Part shown: positions 7,785 through 15,768 of the stretch, in pieces
How the letters are laid out: every line of letters begins with the position of its first letter
Position numbering within the stretch: position 1 is the stretch's first letter
NCBI GenBank assembly: GCA_036556965.1
Contig: DATBIO010000291.1
Location: 1 to 30,994, forward strand
DNA from: DATBIO01 sp036556965
GTDB taxonomy: Bacteria; Acidobacteriota; Vicinamibacteria; Fen-336
Direction: 5' to 3'
DNA: 30,994 nucleotides
Notes under the pieces: model-generated
Database searches by the model: none
What the model saw: only the letters and a program-made list of their open reading frames with translations
What the model was told of the DNA's origin: nothing
Program-made: the position numbers and the translations under genes

Positions 7785-8702
7785 ATGCTGGACATCGTGC
7801 TCAACCGGCAGGGCGGAGTACCGGTGCGTGACCAGCTCGTCACCCAGCTCGAGCTGAGGATCCTCTCCGGGACGCTGGGCCAGGGGCAGAAGCTGCCCAG
7901 CGTGCGCGCCCTGGCCCGCACGCTGAAGGTCCACCACAACACGGTGTCCGCCGCCTACCAGGACCTCGAGAAGGCGGGGCACGTGGACCTGCGGCGCGGC
8001 GCGGGCGTCTTCGTGCGCAAGGGCGGCCCGGGCACCTTCGCCGACGCGCGCGGGCTGGACGAGATGATCCGGCTCGCCCTGCACGCGGCCTTCGCCAAGG
8101 GGCACCGGGGACCCGAGATCCGCGCCGCCGTGGAGCGGTGGCTGGCGGCGGCGCCCCCCGAGCGGGTGGTGGTGGCCGACCCGGTGCGGGAGATGGCGGA
8201 GCTGCTGGCGCACGAGGTCAGGCAGGCGGTGCCCCTGCCCGTGGCCTGCTGCAGCATCGACGAGCTGGCGCGCGACCCCGGGCTGCTCGCGGGCGCGCTG
8301 GGCGTGGTGCTCCCCTACCACGTGGAGACGGTGCGCCGGATCGCCCCCGCCGCTTCGCTGGAGGTGGTCACCCTCGAGGTGCCCGCGCAGGAGAGGGAAG
8401 CGGTGCTGGCGCTGCCCGGGGCCAGCATCGTCCTCGTGGTCTCCCATTCCCCGACCGTGCTGCCCTTCGCGAGCGTCTTCTTCGGCTCGCTGCGCGGCGA
8501 CGACCTCCTGGTGGAGGCGTGCCTGCTCTCCGACCCCCGGTGGCGGCGCGCGGTGCGGGCGGCCGACCTCGTCCTCGCCGACGTCCTCAGCGCGCCCACG
8601 GTGGCGCGCGCGCGGCCCCGCCGGCTGCGCGAGGTCCGCGTGGTCCCCGCCGCCGCCCTGGCCCGGCTGCGTTCCGCGGTCTCCGTCGTGTCGCCGCGCT
8701 AG
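7785..8702 (+). CDS. GntR-family transcriptional regulator
   Basis: A 305-residue protein with a GntR winged helix-turn-helix at about residues 6-74 (VPVRDQLVTQLELRILSG, LPSVRALARTLKVHHNTV, LEKAGHV, GAGVFVRKG). The early ending with a compact wing resembles the YtrA-like group. The following ~220 residues do not look like an aminotransferase, FadR or UTRA domain. They contain alternating strand/helix segments (ERVVVADP, VVLPYHVETV, SIVLVVSHSP) suggestive of a periplasmic-binding or receiver-like Rossmann fold, which is inference. It lies between an M24 peptidase and an envelope-lipid cluster and may control that run. No Shine-Dalgarno sequence is evident in the 24-base gap. Confidence 0.82.
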   Translation: MLDIVLNRQGGVPVRDQLVTQLELRILSGTLGQGQKLPSVRALARTLKVHHNTVSAAYQDLEKAGHVDLRRGAGVFVRKGGPGTFADARGLDEMIRLALHAAFAKGHRGPEIRAAVERWLAAAPPERVVVADPVREMAELLAHEVRQAVPLPVACCSIDELARDPGLLAGALGVVLPYHVETVRRIAPAASLEVVTLEVPAQEREAVLALPGASIVLVVSHSPTVLPFASVFFGSLRGDDLLVEACLLSDPRWRRAVRAADLVLADVLSAPTVARARPRRLREVRVVPAAALARLRSAVSVVSPR

Positions 8703-8709
8703 GGTCCGC

Positions 8710-10002
8710 GTGGCCGCGCGGTCCGTCCTCTTCCCGTTCGTGGAGTCGCTCTTCCGGCTCCTCTTCACCTACGACTGCCTGGGCGAGGAGCACGTCCCCG
8801 CCCAGGGCGGCGCGGTGGTGGCGGCCAACCACCCGTCGTACCTCGACCCGATCCTGCTCTCGCTGCAGGTGCGGCGCCCGATCCACTTCATGGCCGCCGA
8901 GTTCCTCTTCCGGATCCCCCTCCTCGGCGCCGTCCTGCGCGCGTTCGGTGCCTTCCCCGTGGACACCCGCCGCGGCAAGGGCCGCGAGGCGTACGAGAGG
9001 GCGAAGGCCTCGGTGAGCGCGGGCAAGGTGGTGGGCATCTTCCCGGAGGGCCGGCGCTCGACCCAGGGGTGGATGGAGGCGTCCCTGCGCGAGGGGGCGG
9101 CCCGCCTGGCCTGGGAGACGGGCGCCCCCCTGGTGCCCGCCACCATCACGGGCGCGTTCCGCGCCTGGCCGCACTTCCAGTCGCTGCCGCGACCGGCCCG
9201 CGTGCGCGTGCGCTTCCACGAGCCGATCGACCCCGCGCCCTTCCGCGGCCGGCCCGAGGCGGAGGCCCTGGGCGCCCTCCTCGCCCTGCTGCGGCAGCGC
9301 GTCGAGCGTTCCCTGCTGCCGGGGGTGAAGGCCGACCTGCGCAAGGAGGTCCTCTACCGGGCGCCGGGGCCGCCTCCGCGCCCGCACGAGCTGGCCCTCG
9401 CCCTCGGCGCCGCGGCGCTCGGGGCGGCCGCGGGCGCGCCCACCCTCGCCGTGGCCGGGGCCCTCTACGCCGGGTACCTGTTCGCCGACTGGCGACTCGG
9501 GCGCTCCTCGCGCCTCTTGAAGTGGCTGCGCAACGGGTCGCCCCTGCTCCTCGGCCTGGCCCTCCTCCCCGCCGCCGCGCGCGCCGTGGGCGCGCCGGCC
9601 CCTCTCGCTCCCGCCGCGCTGTGGGCCATCGGCCTGGGCGCCGGCTTCCCCTACCTCTACGAGCGGGGCCGCACGGCGGTGGCCTTCGTGCGCGGGGCCG
9701 CCCTGGCCGTGGGGCTGGTCGTGGGCACGCTCGCGGTGGCGCCGTCCGCGGCGGGGCTGCACGTGGCGCTGCCCCTCTATTGCGCCCTCTTCGCGGGCAT
9801 GCGCCGGACCGTCTTCTGGCCCTACGCGGCGCCCGTCCTGCTTGCCCATGCCGTGGCCGCCGCGGTCCTGCTGGGCGGGGGAGGCCGCGAGGCTCCCCAC
9901 GCGGTGGCGGGAGCGGTGGCGGCGCTGGTGGCCGTGCTGCTGCCCGACCCCGCGCGCGCCCGTCCCACCGCGGCCGTCGCCGGCGAGGCGCAGGCCCGAT
10001 GA
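8710..10002 (+). CDS. PlsC-type 1-acyl-sn-glycerol-3-phosphate acyltransferase with polytopic C-terminal extension
   Basis: A 430-residue protein. The first ~230 residues form an LPLAT acyltransferase domain: NHPSYLDP at 40-47 is the H-x4-D catalytic motif, FPEGRRS begins at F111 and binds the phosphate, and LVPATITGAF is motif IV. Such enzymes acylate lysophosphatidic acid or other lyso-lipids at the membrane. The C-terminal ~200 residues are very hydrophobic, with about six candidate membrane segments rich in Ala/Leu/Gly; ordinary PlsC proteins (about 240 residues) lack this. The extension may anchor the enzyme or handle a lipid carrier. Start GTG 8710 follows the GntR stop by 7 bases. Its TGA overlaps the ATG of the next gene (ATGA at 9999), indicating co-translation. 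Confidence 0.82.
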   Translation: MAARSVLFPFVESLFRLLFTYDCLGEEHVPAQGGAVVAANHPSYLDPILLSLQVRRPIHFMAAEFLFRIPLLGAVLRAFGAFPVDTRRGKGREAYERAKASVSAGKVVGIFPEGRRSTQGWMEASLREGAARLAWETGAPLVPATITGAFRAWPHFQSLPRPARVRVRFHEPIDPAPFRGRPEAEALGALLALLRQRVERSLLPGVKADLRKEVLYRAPGPPPRPHELALALGAAALGAAAGAPTLAVAGALYAGYLFADWRLGRSSRLLKWLRNGSPLLLGLALLPAAARAVGAPAPLAPAALWAIGLGAGFPYLYERGRTAVAFVRGAALAVGLVVGTLAVAPSAAGLHVALPLYCALFAGMRRTVFWPYAAPVLLAHAVAAAVLLGGGGREAPHAVAGAVAALVAVLLPDPARARPTAAVAGEAQAR

Positions 10003-10604
10003 GGGCGCTGCGCGCGCTGGGAGCGGCGGCGGCCGCCGCCTTCGCGGTGGCGGCCTTCACGCCGGCCGCGGCGGTGTTCTACCGAAGCCTCTCCGCGCCG
10101 GCGCGGTCGGGTCCCGTGGACGCGGTGGTGGTCCTGGGCGCGGGCGCTACCGGGGACATGCTCACCGACAGCTCGCTGCGCCGGCTGGTGGAGGGCATGC
10201 GCCTGCACCGCACGGGCCGCGTGCCGCTGCTCGTGCTCCTCGGCCCGGCCTACGAAAGCCGCTCCACGGAGGCCGCGTTGCGCGCGCGCCTCGCCGGCGA
10301 GCTGGGCGTTCCCGCCGAGGCCGTCGTGGTGGAGGACCGTGGCCGCACGACGCGCGAGGAGGCGCAGCGCGTGGCCGAGGTGCTCCGCCCGCGCGGGGCG
10401 GCCCGCATCCTGCTCGTGAGCGGGGCCGACCACCTCCCGCGCGCCGCGGCGCTCTTCGAGCGCGCCGGCTTCGAGGTGCGCACCGCGCCCGTGGTCTCCC
10501 CGGGGGCGGAGAGCGCGCGCCCGGAGGCGCGGCTGGGCCTGGCCCGCGCCCTGGCCGGGGAGCTGGCCGCGCGCGCCTACTACCGGCTGGCGGGCTTCCG
10601 CTGA
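9999..10604 (+). CDS. YdcF/SanA-like (DUF218) envelope protein
   Basis: A 201-residue protein with one N-terminal membrane segment (about 5-27) and a DUF218 domain. The domain shows DAVVVLGAGATGDMLTDSSLRR (the usual signature is D-x-[IV]-V-V-L-G), GRVPLLVLLGP, AVVVEDRGRTTREEA and ARILLVSGADHLPRAAALF with the late histidine. YdcF, SanA and ElyC in other bacteria act in envelope integrity, and ElyC is tied to lipid-carrier (undecaprenyl phosphate) metabolism. This suits its place behind an acyltransferase with a membrane tail. Start ATG 9999 overlaps the upstream stop by three bases, and its own stop overlaps the next ATG (TGATG at 10602). Confidence 0.8.
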   Translation: MRALRALGAAAAAAFAVAAFTPAAAVFYRSLSAPARSGPVDAVVVLGAGATGDMLTDSSLRRLVEGMRLHRTGRVPLLVLLGPAYESRSTEAALRARLAGELGVPAEAVVVEDRGRTTREEAQRVAEVLRPRGAARILLVSGADHLPRAAALFERAGFEVRTAPVVSPGAESARPEARLGLARALAGELAARAYYRLAGFR

Positions 10605-10918
10605 TGGGACCCGGGCCCTACGTGCTGGTGGTGGTCAGCCTGTCCTCGCTGGGGGCCTGGCTCTGGTTCCGGCGGCGGGGATGGGGAGGGGCGGGGCTCC
10701 GCGCGGCCGCCGCCTTCGTGCTGGAGTGCCTCGGGCTCGGGGTGCTCTTCTATGCCGCCAACCTGGTGCTGGGACTGGGCTTGGCCCTCGCTTCCCGCGC
10801 CGCGGGCGGTCCCTTCGTCTCGTCCTACTGGAGCGCGGACGTCACCCTCCCGGCGCTCTCGTGCGCGCAGGCCCTCCTGCTGCGGGCCTGGTGGGCTTCG
10901 TCACATCCCCGCCGTTGA
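10604..10918 (+). CDS. small integral membrane protein of the acyltransferase operon
   Basis: A 104-residue protein with three hydrophobic stretches at about residues 6-22, 34-63 and 84-97. WFRRRGWGG follows the first helix and GGPFVSSYWSAD lies before the last. No family is recognised. The start ATG 10604 shares a base with the preceding stop, so it is coupled to the DUF218 gene and probably belongs to the same envelope complex or pathway. It is the last gene of the run, since the following 107 bases lead to a secreted protein with its own leader. Confidence 0.6.
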   Translation: MGPGPYVLVVVSLSSLGAWLWFRRRGWGGAGLRAAAAFVLECLGLGVLFYAANLVLGLGLALASRAAGGPFVSSYWSADVTLPALSCAQALLLRAWWASSHPRR

Positions 10919-11025
10919 CACGCCTGTTAAACTGCCCGCGGTCTCAAGAACAGGTTGATCGGCCGCGTCCTGCCCCCCTCCGGGGTCCGCGTGCTCTCCC
11001 TGCACAGACAAACGAGGATTCACGC

Positions 11026-13899
11026 ATGAAGCTCTCCCGAACCATGCCTGCCCTGTGCCTCGCCGGGTCGCTGCTCGCGGCAGCCCCCGCCGCCGCGCAG
11101 TCCACGGAGCTGTTCTTCTCGGAGTACATCGAGGGCAGCTCGAACAACAAGGCACTCGAGATCTACAACGGCACGGGCGCGCCCGTGAACCTCGCCGCCG
11201 ACGGCTACAACGTGCAGATGCACTTCAACGGCAACCCGGTGGCCACCCTCACCATCAACCTGACGGGCACGGTGGCCGCGGGAGACGTCTACGTGCTGGC
11301 CCAGGCCAGCGCGGACCCCATCATCCTGGCCCAGGCCGACCAGACCAACGGGTCGGGATGGTTCAACGGGGACGACGCGGTGGTGCTCCGACACGGGACC
11401 ACCGTCATCGACGTCATCGGGCAGATCGGCACCGACCCCGGCACGGAGTGGGGGACCGGCCTCACCTCCACCGCCGACAACACCCTGACCCGCATGGCCG
11501 CCATCACGGGCGGCGACCCCAACGGGGCCGACGCCTTCGACCCCTCGGTCGAATGGCTGGGCTTCGCCAGCAACACGTTCGACGCGCTGGGCTGCCATCC
11601 CGCCCACCCGTGCACCCCGCCCCCTCCCCCGGAGGCGGCCCAGATCGCGGAGATCCAGGGCGCCGGGCTCGTCTCGCCCATGGTCGGGCAGTCGCGGCGC
11701 ACCGAAGAGAACGTGGTCACCGCCGTCATCTCGAACGGCTTCTTCATCCAGGACCCCACCCCGGACGCCGACGCCAACACCTCGGACGGGCTCTTCGTCT
11801 TCACCGGCTCCGCGCCCACCGTCTCCGTGGGTGACGTGGTCACGGTGGACGGCCAGGTGGTCGAGTTCTTCCAGATGACCGAGCTCGACGCCGACGAGGT
11901 GACCGTCACCGGCAGCGGCGCGGTGCCGGCGCCGTTCGACTTCGACGCCACCACGCCGTCGCCCGACCAGCCGCAGCCCGCCAACGCGATGGAGCGCTTC
12001 GAGGGCATGCTGGTGCGCATCGTCAACGGCATCGTCTCCAGCCCCACCAACCAGTTCGGCGAGGCGTCGGTGGTGGCGGTGCCGCCGCGGCCGTTCCGCG
12101 AGCCCGGGATCCTCTTCCCCGGCCTGCCCGGCCTGCCCGTCTTCGACGGCAACCCGCAGATCTTCGAGATCGAGGACGACGAGTTCGCGCCTCCCGACTT
12201 CGTGGGCCTGCCCGCGGGGGCCGTGGTCACGGCGGAGGGGCCGCTCTTCTTCTCCTTCGGCGACTACCAGATCCTGCCCACGTCGATGACCGTCGAGGGC
12301 GACGTGGCCGTGCGGCCGGTGCGCGCGCGCGCCGCGGGCGAGCTCACCGTGGGCTCCCAGAACTTCCTGCGGTTGTTCGACCTGGTGGACGAGCCGGGCA
12401 AGGACGACCCGGTGCCCACCCCGCAGCAGTACGCCGACCGGCTGGCCAAGTTCTCCATGCACGTGCGCAACGCGATGGGGGCGCCGGACATCCTCGCCGT
12501 GCAGGAGGTGGAGAACCTGCAGGTCCTCGAGGACGTGGCGGCGCGGATCCAGATCGACGACCCGAGCCTGCTCTACACGCCCTACCTCGAGGAGGGCAAC
12601 GACATCGGCGGCATCGACGTGGGCTTCCTCGTGCGGAGCACGGTGCGCGTGGATTCCATCACGCAGCTGGGCAAGGACGACGTCTTCGAGTTCCCCGGCC
12701 AGCCGCCCGCCCTTCTCAACGACCGGCCTCCGCTCCTGCTGCGCGGCGCCTACGTGGACAACGGCGAGTTCCCGCTCGCCGTCATGGTCGTGCACCAGAG
12801 GTCGCTGGGCGGCGTCGACGACCCCTCCGACGGGCCGCGCGTCCGCGCCAAGCGCCATGAGCAGGCCGTGCGCCTGGCCGGGTTCATCCAGGACGTCCAG
12901 TCCTCCGAGCCGGGCGTGCGCCTGGTGGTCATCGGCGACTTCAACGCCTTCGAGTTCACCGACGGCTACGTGGACGTCATGGGCCAGGTCACCGGCCTGC
13001 CCGACCCGCAGGGGTCCCTGGTGCCGGTGGACGCCTCCGCGCTGCCCAGCCCGGCCCTCACCAACCAGACGCTGGGCATGCCCGCCGAGGAGCGCTACTC
13101 GTTCGCCTTCGACGGCTCGGCGCAGAGCCTGGACCACGCCATCACCACCAGCGGGCTCGACGCGTGGCTGCGGGGCACCGAGCACTCCCGCGGGAACGCC
13201 GACGCGCCGTTCGGCTTCGACGACGACCCCACCACCTCGCTGCGCTCGTCCGACCACGACGGCACGGTTGTCTTCATCATGAGCGACGCGGACGGGGACG
13301 GGGCGCCCGACGACCGCGACAACTGCCCGGAGACGCCGAACCCGGACCAGGCGGACGCCGACGGCGACGGCTTCGGCGACGCCTGCGACAACTGCCCGGC
13401 GGCGGCCAACCCCGACCAGGCCGACAGCGACGGGGACGGGGCCGGGGACGCCTGCGACAACTGCGCGAGCCCCAACCCGGACCAGGCGGACGCTGACGGC
13501 GACGGCTTCGGCGACGCCTGCGACAACTGCCCGGCGGTGGCCAACCCCGACCAGGCGGACGCGGACGGCGACGGCGTGGGCGACGCCTGCGACGATCCCT
13601 GCGGCGCGGACACCGACGGGGACGGCGTGGGCGACGCCTGCGACGTTTGTCCGGGCACCGTCATCCCGGAGCGCGTGCCCACCGTCACCCTGCTGCCCCT
13701 GCACTACGCGCTGAGGAACGGCGACGATGTCTTCGACATGGGCCCGCCGCCCTTCTCCTTCGCCCCCACCTTCACCACGGAGGACACGGGCGGCTGCTCG
13801 TGCGACCAGATCATCACGCGCCTGCACCTGGGGCACGGCGCCCGCAAGTTCGGGTGCAACGTGGCCGTGATGCTGATCTGGAGCCTGATCGTGCCCTAG
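11026..13899 (+). CDS. secreted endonuclease/exonuclease/phosphatase protein with lamin-tail domain and thrombospondin type 3 repeats
   Basis: A 957-residue exported protein. A Sec signal peptide covers about residues 1-24 (ending APAAAQ). A lamin-tail domain follows (SEYIEGSSNNKALEIYN, to about 190), then an OB-like domain (about 205-430). The DNase I-like domain (about 440-750) carries the usual motifs: GSQNFLRL, AVQEVENL (catalytic Glu), GDFNAFEF (Asp/Asn), LDHAIT and SSDHDG (catalytic His). This order is that of extracellular nucleases such as ExeM/NucH. Residues 755-875 are Asp-rich, calcium-binding thrombospondin type 3 repeats. The last ~80 residues form a tail with FTTEDTGGCSCDQII and a GARKFGC segment followed by a hydrophobic stretch, probably a surface anchoring or sorting module (inference). 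GAGGA (11014-11018) lies 7 bases before ATG 11026. It probably degrades external DNA or organic phosphate. Confidence 0.85.
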   Translation: MKLSRTMPALCLAGSLLAAAPAAAQSTELFFSEYIEGSSNNKALEIYNGTGAPVNLAADGYNVQMHFNGNPVATLTINLTGTVAAGDVYVLAQASADPIILAQADQTNGSGWFNGDDAVVLRHGTTVIDVIGQIGTDPGTEWGTGLTSTADNTLTRMAAITGGDPNGADAFDPSVEWLGFASNTFDALGCHPAHPCTPPPPPEAAQIAEIQGAGLVSPMVGQSRRTEENVVTAVISNGFFIQDPTPDADANTSDGLFVFTGSAPTVSVGDVVTVDGQVVEFFQMTELDADEVTVTGSGAVPAPFDFDATTPSPDQPQPANAMERFEGMLVRIVNGIVSSPTNQFGEASVVAVPPRPFREPGILFPGLPGLPVFDGNPQIFEIEDDEFAPPDFVGLPAGAVVTAEGPLFFSFGDYQILPTSMTVEGDVAVRPVRARAAGELTVGSQNFLRLFDLVDEPGKDDPVPTPQQYADRLAKFSMHVRNAMGAPDILAVQEVENLQVLEDVAARIQIDDPSLLYTPYLEEGNDIGGIDVGFLVRSTVRVDSITQLGKDDVFEFPGQPPALLNDRPPLLLRGAYVDNGEFPLAVMVVHQRSLGGVDDPSDGPRVRAKRHEQAVRLAGFIQDVQSSEPGVRLVVIGDFNAFEFTDGYVDVMGQVTGLPDPQGSLVPVDASALPSPALTNQTLGMPAEERYSFAFDGSAQSLDHAITTSGLDAWLRGTEHSRGNADAPFGFDDDPTTSLRSSDHDGTVVFIMSDADGDGAPDDRDNCPETPNPDQADADGDGFGDACDNCPAAANPDQADSDGDGAGDACDNCASPNPDQADADGDGFGDACDNCPAVANPDQADADGDGVGDACDDPCGADTDGDGVGDACDVCPGTVIPERVPTVTLLPLHYALRNGDDVFDMGPPPFSFAPTFTTEDTGGCSCDQIITRLHLGHGARKFGCNVAVMLIWSLIVP
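13288..13650 (+). repeat. in-gene thrombospondin type 3 repeat array
   Basis: Tandem units of about 36-39 bases within the coding sequence encode D-x-D-G-D-G-x-G-D-A-C-D-N-C followed by P-N-P-D-Q-A-D. Near-identical DNA copies alternate with diverged ones, so the array can recombine. In the protein these bind calcium and form a stiff stalk. Confidence 0.85.
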
Positions 13900-13916
13900 G
13901 GATCCTCGGGCGGCGA

Positions 13917-13942
13917 GCGGTGCCCCCGCGCGGGGGCACCGC
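13917..13942. terminator. perfect GC palindrome between convergent genes
   Basis: A 26-base perfect inverted repeat (13-base arms, no spacer) lies between the stop of the secreted nuclease (13899) and the phosphofructokinase stop (13944-13946). Neither side has a T-tract. It is well placed to end transcription from both directions or to protect 3' ends, but it is not a classical intrinsic terminator. Confidence 0.55.
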
Positions 13943-13943
13943 C

Positions 13944-15029
13944 TCAGTCGCCGAAGGAGATGCCGAGGTCGCGCGCGCTGCGCACGATGTCGCCGTCCAC
14001 GGGCACCTGCTTGATGGAGGCCACCGCCGCCTCCAGGGGCACCGCCACCACGTCGGGCGGGTCGAAGGCCACCATGTGCCCCCACTTGCCCTCGCCGGCC
14101 AGGCGCACGGCGGCGGCGCCGAAGCGCAGCGAGAGCAGGCGATCGAAGGCGGTGGGCATCCCGCCCCGCTGGAGGTGGCCCAGGACCAGGGCCCGCGTCT
14201 CCTTGCCCGTGCGGGCCTGGATCTCCACCGCGACCTTCTCCGCCACGCCGCCCAGACGTCCCTCGCGGCCGTCGTGGCCCGCCTCCTGGAAGGTCAGCTC
14301 GCCGCCCTCGGGGCGCGCGCCCTCGGCGCACACCACGATGGAGAAGTGGCGGCCGGCCGCCTCGCGGGCCATGATCTTCTGGCAGATGCTCTCGAAGCGG
14401 AACGGGATCTCGGGGATGAGGATGACGTCCGCGGAGCCGGAGAGGCCGGAGGACACGGCGATCCAGCCGCAGTAGCGGCCCATCACCTCGACCACCATCA
14501 CGCGGTCGTGGCTCTCCGCCGTGGAGTGCAGCTTGTCGATGCACTCGGTGGCGGTGGTCACCGCGGTGTCGAAGCCGAAGGTGAGGAAGGTGGCGGCCAG
14601 GTCGTTGTCGATGGTCTTGGGCACGCCCACGATGGGGATGCCCTTCTTGGCCAGCTCGCAGGCGATCTTCAGCGATCCGTCGCCGCCGATGGCGATGAGG
14701 CCGTCGAAGCCGAGGCGCCGGAAGTTGGCCACCGCCTCGTCGGAGACGTCGATGTACCGCTCCTTGCCTCCCTCCACCACGCGGATGGCCAGGGGATTGC
14801 CGCGGTTGTTGGCGCCCAGGATGGACCCGCCCAGGTGGGTGATGCCGCGCACCGTCTCCATGGTCATGGGGAAGAGCTGGCTCGTGTCGAGCAGGCCGAG
14901 GTAGCCGCGGCGGATGCCCACCACCTCGTAGCCCCGGTTGAGGGCGGTGAGGGTGACCGCCCGCAGCACGGCGTTGAGGCCGGGGGCGTCACCGCCGCCC
15001 GTGTTCACGGCCAGCCGAAGACGCTTCAT
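13944..15029 (-). CDS. pfkA: 6-phosphofructokinase
   Basis: A 361-residue phosphofructokinase phosphorylating fructose 6-phosphate in glycolysis. Visible motifs are the N-terminal NTGGGDAPGLN (residues 9-19), GGDGS (115-119), PKTIDND (about 136-142, catalytic Asp), MGRYCGWIA (substrate loop) and GHLQRGG (about 265). GGDGS is the ATP-type residue, while PKTIDND has Lys where E. coli PfkA has Gly. The same mix is known in actinobacterial ATP-dependent enzymes, whereas PPi-dependent enzymes carry GGDD. ATP dependence is therefore likely but not certain. Start ATG 15029 is chosen because TATGAT lies 8 bases upstream with no Shine-Dalgarno sequence; TTG 15038 is an alternative. It follows the alpha/beta hydrolase by 56 bases. 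Confidence 0.9.
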   Translation of the reverse strand: MKRLRLAVNTGGGDAPGLNAVLRAVTLTALNRGYEVVGIRRGYLGLLDTSQLFPMTMETVRGITHLGGSILGANNRGNPLAIRVVEGGKERYIDVSDEAVANFRRLGFDGLIAIGGDGSLKIACELAKKGIPIVGVPKTIDNDLAATFLTFGFDTAVTTATECIDKLHSTAESHDRVMVVEVMGRYCGWIAVSSGLSGSADVILIPEIPFRFESICQKIMAREAAGRHFSIVVCAEGARPEGGELTFQEAGHDGREGRLGGVAEKVAVEIQARTGKETRALVLGHLQRGGMPTAFDRLLSLRFGAAAVRLAGEGKWGHMVAFDPPDVVAVPLEAAVASIKQVPVDGDIVRSARDLGISFGD

Positions 15030-15037
15030 CGGCGACA

Positions 15038-15043
15038 ATCATA
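15038..15043 (-). promoter_or_regulatory. -10 box TATGAT of a leaderless pfkA
   Basis: TATGAT on the minus strand ends 8 bases before ATG 15029. A TTGCAC (15070-15065) is farther upstream than the usual spacing (21 bases), so the -35 is uncertain. Confidence 0.5.
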
Positions 15044-15085
15044 GCGCCCGCGCGTGACGTCGCCGTGCAACGACGCGGAGCGATG

Positions 15086-15730
15086 CTAGCCGGGGGCCCA
15101 GGGCCGGCGCGCCGCCCACCGGGAGACGGCATCCTGAAGCTCGTCCAGGTGTCCCGCGAAGAAGTGGTCCGCGCCGGGCACCACCACCACCTCCGCCGGG
15201 GGCGTGGCGCCCGCGCCCAGGTCCTGGATGGCTTCGCGGGCGCCGTAGACGTCCTGCTCCCCCTGCACGAACAGCCGGGGCAGCGCGCGCGCGGTCACGA
15301 ACGAGGGGTCGGCCACCATGGAGAGCGGGAAGCCGAGGGCGAAGGCGGCGCGGACCCGCTCGTCGCGCGCGGCCACGCGCAGCGCCACCGCGGAGCCGAA
15401 CGAGAATCCCCCGGCGAAGAGGGGGACGCCCGGGAAGCGGCGCCCGATCTCGTCGAGGGCCGCGCGCAGGTCGTCCTGCTCGCCCCGGCCCTCGTCGTGG
15501 GTCCCCGCGCTCCGTCCCACCCCGCGGAAGTTGAAGCGCAGGGCGGCCACCCCCTGCTCCTGCAGCGCCTTGGCCGCGCGGAAGACCGGCTTGAAGTGCA
15601 TCATGCCGCCGTGCAGGGGGTGCGCGTGGCACACCACGGCGGCGGCCTGCGGCGCTTCCTCGGGGTGCATGAGGACGGCCTCCAGCCCCCCCGCCGGGCC
15701 CGCGATGTCGAAGGAGTCGTTGCGGGCCAC
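15086..15730 (-). CDS. alpha/beta-fold hydrolase
   Basis: A 214-residue alpha/beta hydrolase of the compact serine type often annotated as dienelactone hydrolase-like or YcjY-like. HAHPLHGGMMHF forms the oxyanion region, RFNFRGVGRSAG is a conserved turn, GFSFGS is the nucleophile elbow with the catalytic Ser, VQGEQDVYG carries the acidic residue and PGADHFFAG the histidine, so the triad is complete. There is no signal peptide. The substrate is unknown. GTG 15730 is preceded by GATAAT with a 5-base gap and no Shine-Dalgarno sequence, suggesting a leaderless start. It lies between a GNAT-like gene and pfkA on the same strand. Confidence 0.85.
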   Translation of the reverse strand: MARNDSFDIAGPAGGLEAVLMHPEEAPQAAAVVCHAHPLHGGMMHFKPVFRAAKALQEQGVAALRFNFRGVGRSAGTHDEGRGEQDDLRAALDEIGRRFPGVPLFAGGFSFGSAVALRVAARDERVRAAFALGFPLSMVADPSFVTARALPRLFVQGEQDVYGAREAIQDLGAGATPPAEVVVVPGADHFFAGHLDELQDAVSRWAARRPWAPG

Positions 15731-15735
15731 GGCGC

Positions 15736-15741
15736 ATTATC
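15736..15741 (-). promoter_or_regulatory. -10 box GATAAT of a leaderless hydrolase gene
   Basis: GATAAT matches the sigma-70 -10 consensus at five of six positions and ends 5 bases before GTG 15730. No Shine-Dalgarno sequence is seen. Confidence 0.45.
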
Positions 15742-15768
15742 GGCCGGCGGCCGGGCCGCCGGGCCGCC

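Noticed and set aside
10915..10933. TTGACA next to TTAAACT before the secreted nuclease gene as a promoter
   Set aside because: TTGACA is only 7 bases from TAAACT, far too short, and no -10 lies at 17 bases. TAAACT alone may be a -10, but I cannot support a full promoter.
13288..13650. Regularly spaced repeats that resemble a CRISPR array at first glance
   Set aside because: The period lies in a coding frame and encodes thrombospondin type 3 calcium repeats; the would-be spacers are not unique.
11020..14544. Very long open frame on the minus strand across the secreted nuclease and pfkA
   Set aside because: Composition is Arg/Gly/Val/His-rich without domains, and it is antisense to two clear genes. 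Such frames are expected in this GC range.
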